This document shows, piece by piece, positions 6,927 to 14,413 of a DNA stretch of 22,457 nucleotides (its first letter is position 1; every line of letters begins with the position of its first letter). Below the pieces are notes generated by a model that worked only from the letters and a program-made list of their open reading frames with translations, was not told where the DNA came from and did not search any database. Source of the DNA: QYQD01 sp040754095 (GTDB lineage: Bacteria > Desulfobacterota > QYQD01); the NCBI GenBank assembly GCA_040754095.1, contig JBFMFO010000032.1, forward strand, positions 1-22,457, given 5' to 3'. The position numbers and the translations under genes were made by a program.

Positions 6927-7923
6927 GGAAATCCCCCCGGCCAAGACTCTGATCGGTCCATATCTTCAATGACCGTATGGCGGTTTTTTTTTGCAGGTCA
7001 GCAAGGACGCGTTTTTTAAAGCCGGTCAACAAGGAAACGTCAGACGGCGCGATCCATATCCCGACTTCGTCCAAACCGCGAAAAGGCTCCAATTTTTTCA
7101 TCAGGTCATTTTTAAAGACTTCAGCCCTGACTATCTGCCCGAATGCCGGATGATAAGGGCCGGCGATAAGATTCTTCTCCAGACCGGCGTCTGCCTGGAG
7201 ACCCATGCGGATGACGGCAATGCCTCTTTCCCGGCCGAGTATGAATATATCCCGGCATATTTCTACAGCTTCTTGCAATGTAAGTGGTTGGTATTCCCCT
7301 CTTTGGTAAAGGTCGGCCAAGGCCGTTCCCCTTAAGACCAGCGTGGGATAGATGCGCATGAAGTCCGGCTTAAGTGCGCAGAGCGGTTCGAGGGCGCCGA
7401 GGATTTCCCCGCGGTCTTCGCCGGGCAGGCCGATCATAATCTGCGCTCCCACCTGGAATCCGGCCTCCCTGAGCATTCGGACGGCCCGCAGACTGTCCTG
7501 AGAGGTGTGCCCGCGGCGCGCCCCGGCCAGGACGGCGTCATCCATGGATTGGATGCCCAGTTCCACGGTCTTTACCGGGTATTTCCTGAGCAGCGTGATC
7601 TCTTCTGTATTGATATAATCAGGTCTTGTGGAAAGGCGTATGGAATGGACTTTTTTTTCTTCCCAGAAAGGCAGCACCACAGAGAGGGTTTCTTCTTGAA
7701 GGGCGGCATCCAGACCGGTGAATGTACCGCCGTAAAAGGCTACCTGGGTCTCTGTCCTTTGCGCCTTTCTTTTTCTGTTCAGCCCTTCTTCAATAGTGGA
7801 TGTCACCCATTTTGCCGTTATGGGTGAGATATCCCGGCCGGTTATGTTGGGCTGGTTACAGAAGATGCATTTTTGGGGGCATCCCTGGTGAGAGATGAAG
7901 ATGGGTATGATATACGGATTCAT
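6910..7923 (-). CDS. Radical SAM protein, bacterial Elp3-like
   Basis: The 337-residue protein has an N-terminal radical SAM cluster motif, CPQKCIFC (Cys15, Cys19, Cys22), for a 4Fe-4S cluster and S-adenosylmethionine. VAFYGGTFTG, LSTRPDYI, VELGIQSM and GAQIMIGLPGE then follow in the order seen in the Elp3/HemN branch. It lacks the acetyltransferase domain of true Elp3. Similar proteins sit next to rnc in other bacteria and have no proven function; a role in RNA modification is only a guess from context. The ATG at 7923 has no clear ribosome binding site, and a repeat begins 8 bp upstream of it. It overlaps era. Confidence 0.85.
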   Translation of the reverse strand: MNPYIIPIFISHQGCPQKCIFCNQPNITGRDISPITAKWVTSTIEEGLNRKRKAQRTETQVAFYGGTFTGLDAALQEETLSVVLPFWEEKKVHSIRLSTRPDYINTEEITLLRKYPVKTVELGIQSMDDAVLAGARRGHTSQDSLRAVRMLREAGFQVGAQIMIGLPGEDRGEILGALEPLCALKPDFMRIYPTLVLRGTALADLYQRGEYQPLTLQEAVEICRDIFILGRERGIAVIRMGLQADAGLEKNLIAGPYHPAFGQIVRAEVFKNDLMKKLEPFRGLDEVGIWIAPSDVSLLTGFKKRVLADLQKKTAIRSLKIWTDQSLGRGDFRVTRG

Positions 7924-7930
7924 TTAATTT

Positions 7931-7990
7931 TGACGGCTTCGTAAAAAAACCTTTTCACCGCTGAGCACGCAGAGTCCGCAGAGAAAAACT
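7931..7990. repeat. Half copy of the TCGTAAAAA repeat family
   Basis: Starting with TGACGGCTTCGTAAAAA, this 60-bp stretch is the reverse complement of the right half of the full element at 11312-11450 (shared CACCGCTGAGCACGCAGAG). It lies between the radical SAM start and rnc. Confidence 0.65.
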
Positions 7991-7999
7991 CTAACCTGT

Positions 8000-8130
8000 G
8001 AGCCTCTTGCAAAACTGTTTGTCATCCCCGAATGTTTCTATCGGGGATATGGTTTTTCAAGCAGTTAGAACCAGATTCCCGCTCAGAATCGCTGCGGGAA
8101 TGACAGAATCGGGATTTTTGCAAGAGCCTC
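8000..8130. repeat. 131-bp MITE-like inverted-repeat element
   Basis: Ends GAGCCTCTTGCAAAA (8000-8014) and TTTTGCAAGAGCCTC (8116-8130) are inverted repeats, 14 of 15 matching. Two internal hairpins are visible: ATCCCCGA/TCGGGGAT and ATTCCCGC/GCGGGAAT. It has no coding capacity and ends 13 bp from the rnc stop. Confidence 0.7.
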
Positions 8131-8142
8131 CTGTTCAACATA

Positions 8143-8898
8143 TTATTTAGACTTCCTCTGCGGTAAAATTTTACTTTTTACCAGTTCATCAATTTTGACG
8201 GCTGCGAGTTTTTTCAGGGCGTTCTGGGCGGCCTTTTGTTCGGCCGCTTTCTTATTTTTGCCTATTCCACGGGCCAATATCCCTCCGTTAAGTTTTACGC
8301 CTATGGCAAATCTTTTCTGATGTTCGGGCCCCGATTCTTTCAATATGACATACTCCGGTATCGCCTTGAATTCCTCCTGTGTATATTCCTGCAGCCGGCT
8401 CTTAAAATCCAGCAGAGATCTCCTGCTGATTGACGCGGGAAGAAACGGCAGAAAATGCTTTTTTACCAGATTGTGCACCGGTTCCGGTCCGCCGTCAAGA
8501 TAGATGGCAGCCAGGAGCGCCTCATAGGTATCGGCCAATATGGAATTTTTAGCGCGACCTCCGGATAATTCTTCACCTTTGCCCAATAGCAGAAATCTCC
8601 CCAGGTTTAATTTTCTGGCCAATTGGGAGAGGCTGTTTTCACTGACCATGTTGGCCTTTAACTGGGACAGGGTGCCTTCTTCGTAATCCGGATATTTAAC
8701 AAAAAGGAGATGACCGACGGCCAACCCCAGTACGGCGTCCCCCAGAAATTCAAGACATTCGTTGTTTGCCGGTTTTGATGCCTGCTCATAGCTGTATGAG
8801 CGATGTACAAGGGCCTGATTCAGGAGCGTTTTATCTTTAAAAACATAGGAAATTTTCTTTTCGAGACTATGTAAATTTTTTTCCCGCATTGATTCCAT
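8143..8898 (-). CDS. rnc: Ribonuclease III
   Basis: RNase III cuts double-stranded RNA, including the pre-rRNA stems that release 16S and 23S rRNA. The catalytic signature NECLEFLGDAVLGLAVG is near residues 44-60, and the second acidic site is in ADTYEALLAAIYLDGG. The C-terminal double-stranded-RNA-binding domain (about 163-235) contains KSRLQEYTQ and KKAAEQKAAQNAL. The length of 251 residues is slightly above average because of a basic tail. The ATG at 8898 has no clear ribosome binding site; the ATG at 8889 is an alternative. First of the rnc to mobA run, but repeats at 7931-8130 separate it from the next gene. Confidence 0.96.
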   Translation of the reverse strand: MESMREKNLHSLEKKISYVFKDKTLLNQALVHRSYSYEQASKPANNECLEFLGDAVLGLAVGHLLFVKYPDYEEGTLSQLKANMVSENSLSQLARKLNLGRFLLLGKGEELSGGRAKNSILADTYEALLAAIYLDGGPEPVHNLVKKHFLPFLPASISRRSLLDFKSRLQEYTQEEFKAIPEYVILKESGPEHQKRFAIGVKLNGGILARGIGKNKKAAEQKAAQNALKKLAAVKIDELVKSKILPQRKSK

Positions 8899-8945
8899 GG
8901 CAATTAAACATACTTATTGCGCTTGTCCTGTATTGTCAAGGCCAT

Positions 8946-8985
8946 AAAAAACCAGGCCATCCCTAAGGCGGATGGCCTGGTTTTT
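8946..8985 (-). terminator. Rho-independent terminator after the HU gene
   Basis: A perfect stem AAAAACCAGGCCATCC (8947-8962) / GGATGGCCTGGTTTTT (8970-8985) with a 7-nt loop has poly-T on both strands. On the minus strand it ends the HU transcript 27 bp beyond its stop. Confidence 0.92.
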
Positions 8986-9011
8986 ATACACGTTATTGAT
9001 AACGGATCTTA

Positions 9012-9284
9012 TTACTTTATATGGCCTTTCAGGTCTTTCCCAGGCCTGAACTTGACCACCTTGGACGCCTTAATCTTGATCGGCTGACCGGTTTGAGGAT
9101 TGCGCCCTGTCCTGGCCTTACGTTTGGAGACACTAAAGGTGCCGAAACCGGTAAGCGCCATTCTGCCTTCTTTTTTGAGGACTTCTTTAACTGCGCCAAG
9201 AAGAGTATTAATGGCCTTTTCTGCTTCTACCTTTTTTATTCCCACTTCTTCGGCTACTTTTGCAACTAATTCCGCTTTGGTCAT
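9012..9284 (-). CDS. hup: HU-family nucleoid DNA-binding protein
   Basis: This 90-residue protein is a histone-like dimer subunit that bends DNA. It starts MTKAELVAKVAEEVG, has the helical dimer core, and carries the beta-arm signature GFGTFSVSKRKARTGRNPQTG with the intercalating proline. HU rather than IHF is suggested by the generic sequence, although the two cannot be fully separated by eye. The ATG at 9284 has the ribosome binding site AAGGGGG upstream. It is a monocistronic gene with a strong terminator at 8946-8985. Confidence 0.95.
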   Translation of the reverse strand: MTKAELVAKVAEEVGIKKVEAEKAINTLLGAVKEVLKKEGRMALTGFGTFSVSKRKARTGRNPQTGQPIKIKASKVVKFRPGKDLKGHIK

Positions 9285-9579
9285 GATTTATTTTCCCCCT
9301 TAATTATTATTAATGTGGTTAGCCTGCTAACCTTGGTGGCCTTATGTTTACTTACTTTAAGCCGGAGTATTCGCTAAAAAGCAGCCTATATCTTTATAAA
9401 CAAAGATTGCTGGGACAAATATCACATCTATATTAGGATTTCAACAAAAAAACAGCAAGATAATTTTTTTATTTTTCACAGCCATGGGGCAGCCCATTTA
9501 ATATTAAAAGCAGCGGGCGGCGATAGAAGGGGCGCCTGAAGTATCTAGGCCATTTTACTTGGAAATCAGGACATTAACG
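9285..9579. other. Divergent intergenic region between hup and gmhA
   Basis: This 350-bp gap (to 9633) separates the divergent hup and gmhA genes. It is AT-rich, with a long A/T run near 9445-9478. A small palindrome ATCTTT/AAAGAT lies near 9391-9408. No gene is seen. The hup promoter should lie in the left half, but I cannot assign it. Confidence 0.5.
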
Positions 9580-9608
9580 TTGACAGGCATAGATAAAAAT
9601 ATTATCTT
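9580..9608 (+). promoter_or_regulatory. Sigma-70-type promoter of gmhA
   Basis: A consensus -35 TTGACA (9580-9585) is followed by a 17-bp spacer and the -10 TATCTT (9603-9608). The Shine-Dalgarno AGGAGG (9622-9627) and the GTG start (9634) follow closely, giving a very short leader. Confidence 0.55.
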
Positions 9609-9633
9609 GATCCCGGTTTACAGGAGGTAGAAG

Positions 9634-10206
9634 GTGGATCATATTATCCGGCGGAGTTTACAGGATTCCCTGAGAATAAAGGAAAAATTTATCCTGGACC
9701 ATGCCGATCGAATTAAAGAATTGGCCGTGTGGATTGCAGAGGCATTCGGCCGCGGCGGGAAACTGCTTATCTTCGGCAATGGCGGCAGTGCAGCTGATGC
9801 CCAGCATATGGCCGCAGAGTTTGTCAACCGCTTTATGATCGAAAGACCGCCCCTGCCCGCCCTGGCCTTGACCACCGATACATCGATTTTGACCAGTATC
9901 AGTAATGATTATGATTATAGCGAGGTATTTGCCAAGCAGGTAAGGGCCCTTGGTCGCAAAGGAGATATTGCCCTGGGTATCAGCACCAGCGGTAATTCGC
10001 CCAACGTAGTCAAGGGACTGGAAGTGTCCGGAGAGATGGGGATTAAAACCGTGGCCCTGGCCGGGAAGGATGGCGGCAGGATAGCGGCTGTGTCTGACCT
10101 GGCATTTGTCGTCTCTTCTGACCAGGTGCCGCGCGTGCAGGAGGCGCATGGCCTGTTTGGGCACATGCTCTGTGAACTGGTGGATTATATCCTTTTCCAA
10201 CGTTGA
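9634..10206 (+). CDS. gmhA: Sedoheptulose-7-phosphate isomerase (GmhA)
   Basis: GmhA converts sedoheptulose 7-phosphate to heptose 7-phosphate, the first step toward the heptose of the LPS inner core. The 190-residue length is typical. SIS-domain motifs are GNGGSAADAQHMAAEFVNRF (residues 48-67, with His58 and Glu62) and STSGNSPNVVKGL. The C-terminal VQEAHGLFGHMLCELVD holds further active-site residues. The related DiaA shares the fold, but the active-site pattern favours GmhA. The GTG at 9634 has AGGAGG 6 nt upstream. The stop TGA (10204-10206) is the first triplet of a dispersed repeat. Confidence 0.93.
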   Translation: MDHIIRRSLQDSLRIKEKFILDHADRIKELAVWIAEAFGRGGKLLIFGNGGSAADAQHMAAEFVNRFMIERPPLPALALTTDTSILTSISNDYDYSEVFAKQVRALGRKGDIALGISTSGNSPNVVKGLEVSGEMGIKTVALAGKDGGRIAAVSDLAFVVSSDQVPRVQEAHGLFGHMLCELVDYILFQR

Positions 10207-10313
10207 CGGCCTCGTAAAAAGTCAATTTCTCACGCAAAGGCGCAAAGACCGCGAAGACAAATATTGTTATCAAAGAAAAAACTTTGCGTCCTTGACGGCT
10301 TCGCAAATTGGCT
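10204..10313. repeat. TCGTAAAAA-family repeat overlapping the gmhA stop
   Basis: It begins TGACGGCCTCGTAAAAA, matching 7931-7947 in 16 of 17 positions. Modules of the form CGCAAAGGCGCAAAGACCGC and their partial complement ACTTTGCGTCC follow, then a second TGACGGCTTCG at 10293. It fills most of the 150-bp gap before the next gene. Confidence 0.6.
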
Positions 10314-10356
10314 GTGTTAACACCTCTACATCGCTACATCGGGCCGGGCTTAAGGT

Positions 10357-11310
10357 ATGAAACAAAAAATTAGACCGATTGACACCGGAAAGATCAAGAC
10401 CTATAGTCTCAAAGAAAGAGAGAGTAAGGTTTCCCGGGAACATTTTGGCAGGGTTTTGCCTCCCGGGTCCCGGTTCTCTGATTTTTTGCAGTCATTGCCC
10501 GATATTCTGGCAGGCAGTGACTTGCGCGCCATTGTAAAAAGGGTGGCAGAGGCGGTTCGTAACGGCAGGCCCGTCCTTATTGGAATGGGCGCCCATGTTA
10601 TAAAGGTGGGTCTGAATCCCATCCTGATCGCCCTTATGGAAAAGGGCGTTGTTTCCGGTCTGGCCGTAAACGGGGCCTGTATTATCCACGACACAGAAAT
10701 AGCCATGGTAGGCCGGACCTCCGAGGATGTGGCCGCGGCGCTGGGCGGCGGCGATTTTGGCATGGCTGAGGAAACAGGCGTCTTTCTCAATGAGGCTATT
10801 GTCCAGGGGGCACAGGAAGGTCTGGGGCTTGGTGAAGCAGTGGGCAGAAAGATATTGGAAAGCGGCTTACCTTACGCCCACCTGAGTTTGCTGGCCACAG
10901 CAGCCAGACTGGATATCCCGCTGACGGTTCACGTGGCAATCGGCGCTGATATCATCCATATGCATCCAAAGGCCGACGGCGCAGCTATAGGGAAGACCAG
11001 TCTCCATGACTTTAGGGTTTTTTGCAGTTTAGTGGCTATGCTGGATGGCGGGGTATATTTTAATATCGGTTCAGCGGTAATCCTCCCGGAGGTCTTTTTA
11101 AAGGCCCTTAGTGTGGCCCGGAACCTCGGCCACGAGGTGAAACAGTTTACAACCGTGAATATGGACTTTATCCGCCATTACCGGCCCATGACTAATGTGG
11201 TTTCCCGGCCCACAATGGATGGCGGCCAGGGTTATTGTCTGGTCGGACACCACGAGATTATGGTGCCGCTCCTGGCTGCGGCCATACTGGAAGAATTGCA
11301 GATAAGCTAA
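10357..11310 (+). CDS. Deoxyhypusine-synthase-like protein of unknown function
   Basis: The 317-residue protein resembles the deoxyhypusine synthase superfamily (an NAD-binding Rossmann-like fold). LIGMGAHVIKVGL and VNGACIIHDTEIA stand where the synthase has its nucleotide-binding glycines, followed by IGADIIHMHP and GGVYFNIGSAVILPEVF (231-247). Bacteria lack the usual substrate eIF5A. The active-site lysine that forms the enzyme-substrate intermediate in the eukaryotic enzyme has no counterpart, since there is no lysine between residues 214 and 248. It is probably a homologue with another reaction. The ATG at 10357 has only a weak ribosome binding site, with repeat DNA just upstream. It lies between gmhA and fmdB. 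The family placement is from memory of motif patterns. Confidence 0.65.
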   Translation: MKQKIRPIDTGKIKTYSLKERESKVSREHFGRVLPPGSRFSDFLQSLPDILAGSDLRAIVKRVAEAVRNGRPVLIGMGAHVIKVGLNPILIALMEKGVVSGLAVNGACIIHDTEIAMVGRTSEDVAAALGGGDFGMAEETGVFLNEAIVQGAQEGLGLGEAVGRKILESGLPYAHLSLLATAARLDIPLTVHVAIGADIIHMHPKADGAAIGKTSLHDFRVFCSLVAMLDGGVYFNIGSAVILPEVFLKALSVARNLGHEVKQFTTVNMDFIRHYRPMTNVVSRPTMDGGQGYCLVGHHEIMVPLLAAAILEELQIS

Positions 11311-11311
11311 G

Positions 11312-11450
11312 CTTGATGAACTCGTAAAAAGTAAAATTTTACCGCAGAGATCGCCGAGAACGCTGAGATAACATATTGAATAGTTTACAGTTTTTCTCTG
11401 CGCACTCTGCGTGCTCAGCGGTGAAAAGGCTTTTTTACGAATTGATCAAG
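11312..11450. repeat. 139-bp inverted-repeat element, full TCGTAAAAA-family copy
   Basis: The left end CTTGATGAACTCGTAAAAAG (11312-11331) and the right end CTTTTTTACGAATTGATCAAG (last 20 bases shown at 11431-11450) are imperfect inverted repeats. Inner arms pair ACCGCAGAGATCGCCGAGAA-type sequence with the CTCTGCG...CTCAGCGGT modules. It begins 1 bp after the stop of the preceding gene. Confidence 0.7.
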
Positions 11451-11476
11451 TTTGATAATCTTTAGAAGGAGTAAGG

Positions 11477-11695
11477 ATGCCTATCTTTGAATTTCACTGT
11501 CTGGCCTGTGGAAAAGACTTTGAGGCCTTAGTGCTCAGTAAATCAGACCGGATTGATTGCCCCAAATGCCATAGCGCCCATTTGGAGAAGCTGATGTCCT
11601 CCTGCGCCTTTAAAAGCGGGAGCAAGTTTACCAGCACGGCCAGCGCAAGCAGCTGTACAAGTTGCTCCAGCAAATCGTGCAGCACGTGTCATTAA
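11477..11695 (+). CDS. FmdB-family zinc-ribbon protein
   Basis: This 72-residue protein starts MPIFEFHCLACGKDFEAL, the hallmark of the FmdB family. Two CxxC knuckles (CLAC, and CPKC near residue 34) should bind zinc. The C-terminal third is a Ser/Cys-rich tail (SCTSCSSKSCSTCH) that could hold extra metal. Family members are called putative regulatory proteins without firm function. AAGGAG lies 5 nt upstream of the ATG. A strong terminator follows directly, so it ends a transcription unit, possibly shared with the deoxyhypusine-synthase-like gene. Confidence 0.85.
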   Translation: MPIFEFHCLACGKDFEALVLSKSDRIDCPKCHSAHLEKLMSSCAFKSGSKFTSTASASSCTSCSSKSCSTCH

Positions 11696-11708
11696 TATTG
11701 AACATATT

Positions 11709-11746
11709 CCGGCAGCCTTCCTGAGGCGGGGACTGCCGGTTTTTTT
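11709..11746 (+). terminator. Rho-independent terminator between fmdB and hemC
   Basis: The stem CCGGCAG (11709-11715) / CTGCCGG (11733-11739), with a structured GC-rich loop, is followed by seven T residues. It ends 35 bp before the hemC ATG, so hemC either has a promoter inside this short stretch or depends on read-through. Confidence 0.88.
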
Positions 11747-11781
11747 ATGTTTTTTGCCCGATTAAGATAAGGACCTTGAAT

Positions 11782-12726
11782 ATGCCTTTTGACCTGAAAA
11801 ACATACGCATCGGGACGCGGGGCAGCGCCTTGGCCATGACCCAATCTACATGGGTTAAGGATGAGATTGAGGCCGGATTGCCGGATTCCCGGGTTTCCCT
11901 GGTCAAGATAACCACCCAGGGCGATAAGATCCTGGACGTTCCTCTGGCCAAGGTCGGTGGGAAGGGTCTTTTTGTCAAGGAGATTGAAGAAGCCCTCTTG
12001 CAGGGCGAGATCGATCTGGCTGTGCACAGTATGAAGGATGTCCCTACGGATTTGCCGGCTGAACTTCATATCGGCATCACGACAAAGAGGGAAGATCCCC
12101 GTGACGTGCTTATTGCTCAAGGGGGAGAAAAACTTGACGGCCTTCCTTTAAAGGCCCGGATCGGTACGAGCAGCCTTCGACGCAGCGCCCAACTCCTGGC
12201 CCATCGGGGAGATTTTGAGATCGTTTCACTCCGGGGAAACCTGGATACGCGTATACGGAAACTAAAGACAGAGTCCCTGCACGCGGTAATTGTGGCCGCG
12301 GCCGGTATCAATCGTATGGGCCTTAAAGACGTGATTACTGAATATCTGCCGGTTGAGATTATGCTGCCGGCTATCGGGCAGGGGGCGCTCGGCATTGAAC
12401 TTCGCCGTGAAGATAAAGACCTCTTGGAGGCCATTTCTTTCTTGAATCATACCAAGACGGCAATAACTGTACGGGCTGAACGATCATATCTGAAAAGGCT
12501 TGAGGGCGGTTGTCAGGTGCCGATCGGGGCCTTTGCAGAGATACGGGATGGGCGGCTTATCCTGCGCGGTATCGTGGCCAACCCTTCAGGCGTGCGTTTT
12601 TTTAAAAAGGAGATGATCGGCCCGCTAAGTGATCCGGAAGGGCTGGGAACGGCCCTGGCCGAGGATATTTTGGATATGGGCGCACGGCAGGTGCTGGAAG
12701 AGGTATACGAACGAACTCTGGATTAA
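11782..12726 (+). CDS. hemC: Porphobilinogen deaminase / hydroxymethylbilane synthase (HemC)
   Basis: HemC polymerises four porphobilinogen units into hydroxymethylbilane. IRIGTRGSALAMTQ is at the N-terminus. The catalytic aspartate region is HSMKDVPTDLP, the substrate-binding arginines are in TSSLRRSAQL and SLRGNLDTR, and the cysteine that carries the dipyrromethane cofactor is in LEGGCQVPIGA (about Cys244). I choose the ATG at 11782 because AAGGA (11769-11773) lies 8 nt upstream; a TTG at 11776 is also in frame. It is followed 13 bp later by cobA-hemD, which uses its product, so the two form an operon. Confidence 0.97.
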   Translation: MPFDLKNIRIGTRGSALAMTQSTWVKDEIEAGLPDSRVSLVKITTQGDKILDVPLAKVGGKGLFVKEIEEALLQGEIDLAVHSMKDVPTDLPAELHIGITTKREDPRDVLIAQGGEKLDGLPLKARIGTSSLRRSAQLLAHRGDFEIVSLRGNLDTRIRKLKTESLHAVIVAAAGINRMGLKDVITEYLPVEIMLPAIGQGALGIELRREDKDLLEAISFLNHTKTAITVRAERSYLKRLEGGCQVPIGAFAEIRDGRLILRGIVANPSGVRFFKKEMIGPLSDPEGLGTALAEDILDMGARQVLEEVYERTLD

Positions 12727-12739
12727 TGGAAAAATAACG

Positions 12740-14287
12740 ATGTCCTGTACTCAAATGAAGAGCGGAAAGGTATTTCTGGTAGGGGCCGGGCCGGGCGATC
12801 CGGGCCTGATTACGGTCAAGGCCAGAGAGGTCCTGGGTGAGGCCGAGGTGGTCATATATGACTACCTGGCCAGTAAACGCCATCTTGACTATGTCCCGGA
12901 AGAGGCGGAGCGCATCTATGTGGGGAAAAAGGGCGGCTGCCATACTATGGCGCAGGGAGACATTAACCAGCTTATTGTGGAGCGCGCCGGAGAAGGGAAA
13001 CGGGTGGTGCGTCTTAAGGGCGGAGATCCCTTTATCTTTGGTCGGGGTGGAGAAGAGGCCGAGGAGTTGGTTGCCGCCGGGGTGCCGTTTGAGGTGATCC
13101 CGGGCGTGACTTCGGGCATTGCTGCGGCTGCCTATGCGGGCATACCGCTCACCCACCGCCGCTATACCACAAACGTGGCCTTCATTACCGGGCATGAGGA
13201 CCCGACCAAAGAGGAAAGCGGCATTGCCTGGGATAAGATTGCTACCGGCATAGGGACACTCGTTTTTTTTATGGGGGTCAAAAACCTTCCCCATATTGTA
13301 GAAAATCTCGTTGCGAATGGGAGGTCTCCTGAGACGCCCTGCGCAGTTATACGTTGGGGTACGACTCTGAAACAGGAGACGGTCGTGGGACGCCTTTTGG
13401 ATATCGTGCAGTTGGTTAAGGAAAAGGGCCTGAAACCCCCGGCCATAACCGTAGTGGGCGAGGTGGTAGGCCTGCGCGAATGCCTCTCCTGGTTTGAAAA
13501 CAAGCCCCTTTTTGGCAGGAGTATTGTGGTTACCCGGACGCGGGAACAGGCCAGCGATCTGGTGCGAAGGCTGGAAGAGTTAGGGGCGGCCTGCGAGGAA
13601 TTCCCCACCATCCGCATTGTCCCTCCCGATAGTTGGGAGCCGCTGGATAAGGCCATAAAGGACATTAAAGAATTTGACTGGGTCATCTTTACAAGTGTTA
13701 ACGGCGTTAAGAATTTTTTACTGAGGTTAAAGGCTGTCGGCGGTGACCTTCGTTCTCTGAGCGCGTGCAAGGTGGCCGCTATCGGCCCCAAGACAGCCGA
13801 GATGCTGGAAGACCTCTACCTTAAACTGGATTTTGTCCCTTCCGAATACCGGGCTGAGGGCATTATTGAAGGTCTGAAGGCCCTGGGTATAGCCGGTAAA
13901 AAAGCGCTTATCCCCCGGGCGGAGGTGGCTAGAGAGATATTGCCGGAGAAGTTAGCGGAAGCCGGCGCCAAGGTTAAAGTAGTGCCGGCCTACAAGACGG
14001 TTAAGCCGGAGGCGGAAGAGGCCGAGGCCCTGGTTAAGCTCTTGGAAGGCAGAGAAATCGATATGGTGACCTTTACCAGTTCATCTACGGTCAGCAATTT
14101 CGTGGAGATGCTGGGAAGAGACCGGGTCGCCTTCCTGCTTAAAGGGGTAGATATTGCCTGCATCGGGCCGGTCACCGCGGAGACCGCGCAAAAATTTGGC
14201 ATTCAGACCCAGGTCATGCCTCAGGAATACACCATCGACAGCATGGTGCAGAGTATCGAGGCATTTTACCGCGACAAGGGCAAATAG
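12740..14287 (+). CDS. cobA-hemD: Fused uroporphyrinogen-III methyltransferase and uroporphyrinogen-III synthase
   Basis: This 515-residue fusion has two enzymes. Residues 1 to about 250 are the SAM-dependent methyltransferase (SUMT/CobA) that makes precorrin-2 for siroheme, B12 or the alternative heme route. It shows VFLVGAGPGDPGLITVKA, VRLKGGDPFIFGRGGEEAEE and PGVTSGIAAAAYAGIPLTHR. From about residue 258 a HemD domain follows (SIVVTRTREQASDLVRRLEE to the C-terminus), which cyclises hydroxymethylbilane to uroporphyrinogen III. The fusion is common in Deltaproteobacteria and Firmicutes. The ATG at 12740 follows hemC by 13 bp; the frame is open upstream to 12629 but lies inside hemC. ATG 12755 is an alternative start. 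Confidence 0.95.
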   Translation: MSCTQMKSGKVFLVGAGPGDPGLITVKAREVLGEAEVVIYDYLASKRHLDYVPEEAERIYVGKKGGCHTMAQGDINQLIVERAGEGKRVVRLKGGDPFIFGRGGEEAEELVAAGVPFEVIPGVTSGIAAAAYAGIPLTHRRYTTNVAFITGHEDPTKEESGIAWDKIATGIGTLVFFMGVKNLPHIVENLVANGRSPETPCAVIRWGTTLKQETVVGRLLDIVQLVKEKGLKPPAITVVGEVVGLRECLSWFENKPLFGRSIVVTRTREQASDLVRRLEELGAACEEFPTIRIVPPDSWEPLDKAIKDIKEFDWVIFTSVNGVKNFLLRLKAVGGDLRSLSACKVAAIGPKTAEMLEDLYLKLDFVPSEYRAEGIIEGLKALGIAGKKALIPRAEVAREILPEKLAEAGAKVKVVPAYKTVKPEAEEAEALVKLLEGREIDMVTFTSSSTVSNFVEMLGRDRVAFLLKGVDIACIGPVTAETAQKFGIQTQVMPQEYTIDSMVQSIEAFYRDKGK

Positions 14288-14358
14288 AATGCCGTAAAGC
14301 CCGGGACGTCCCTCTGACCTGGGGGCGGAAGATATTTTAAAATTCCATAAGTTAAGAC

Positions 14359-14393
14359 AAAAAAACGAGCAATTATGCATCGAAGGCATAACT
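14359..14393 (-). terminator. Possible terminator of the leftward membrane-protein gene
   Basis: On the minus strand a short stem TTATGC/GCATAA (extendable by a G-U and an A-U pair) is followed 5 nt later by seven T residues. It lies 21 bp past the stop of the gene at 14414. The stem is short and AT-rich, so this is tentative. Confidence 0.35.
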
Positions 14394-14413
14394 TCAGTTA
14401 ACACTTAAGGTTC

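Noticed and set aside
12629..12739. Upstream extension of the cobA-hemD frame inside hemC
   Set aside because: The 37 extra residues overlap hemC in another frame and do not resemble the family; the methyltransferase motif starts right after the ATG at 12740.
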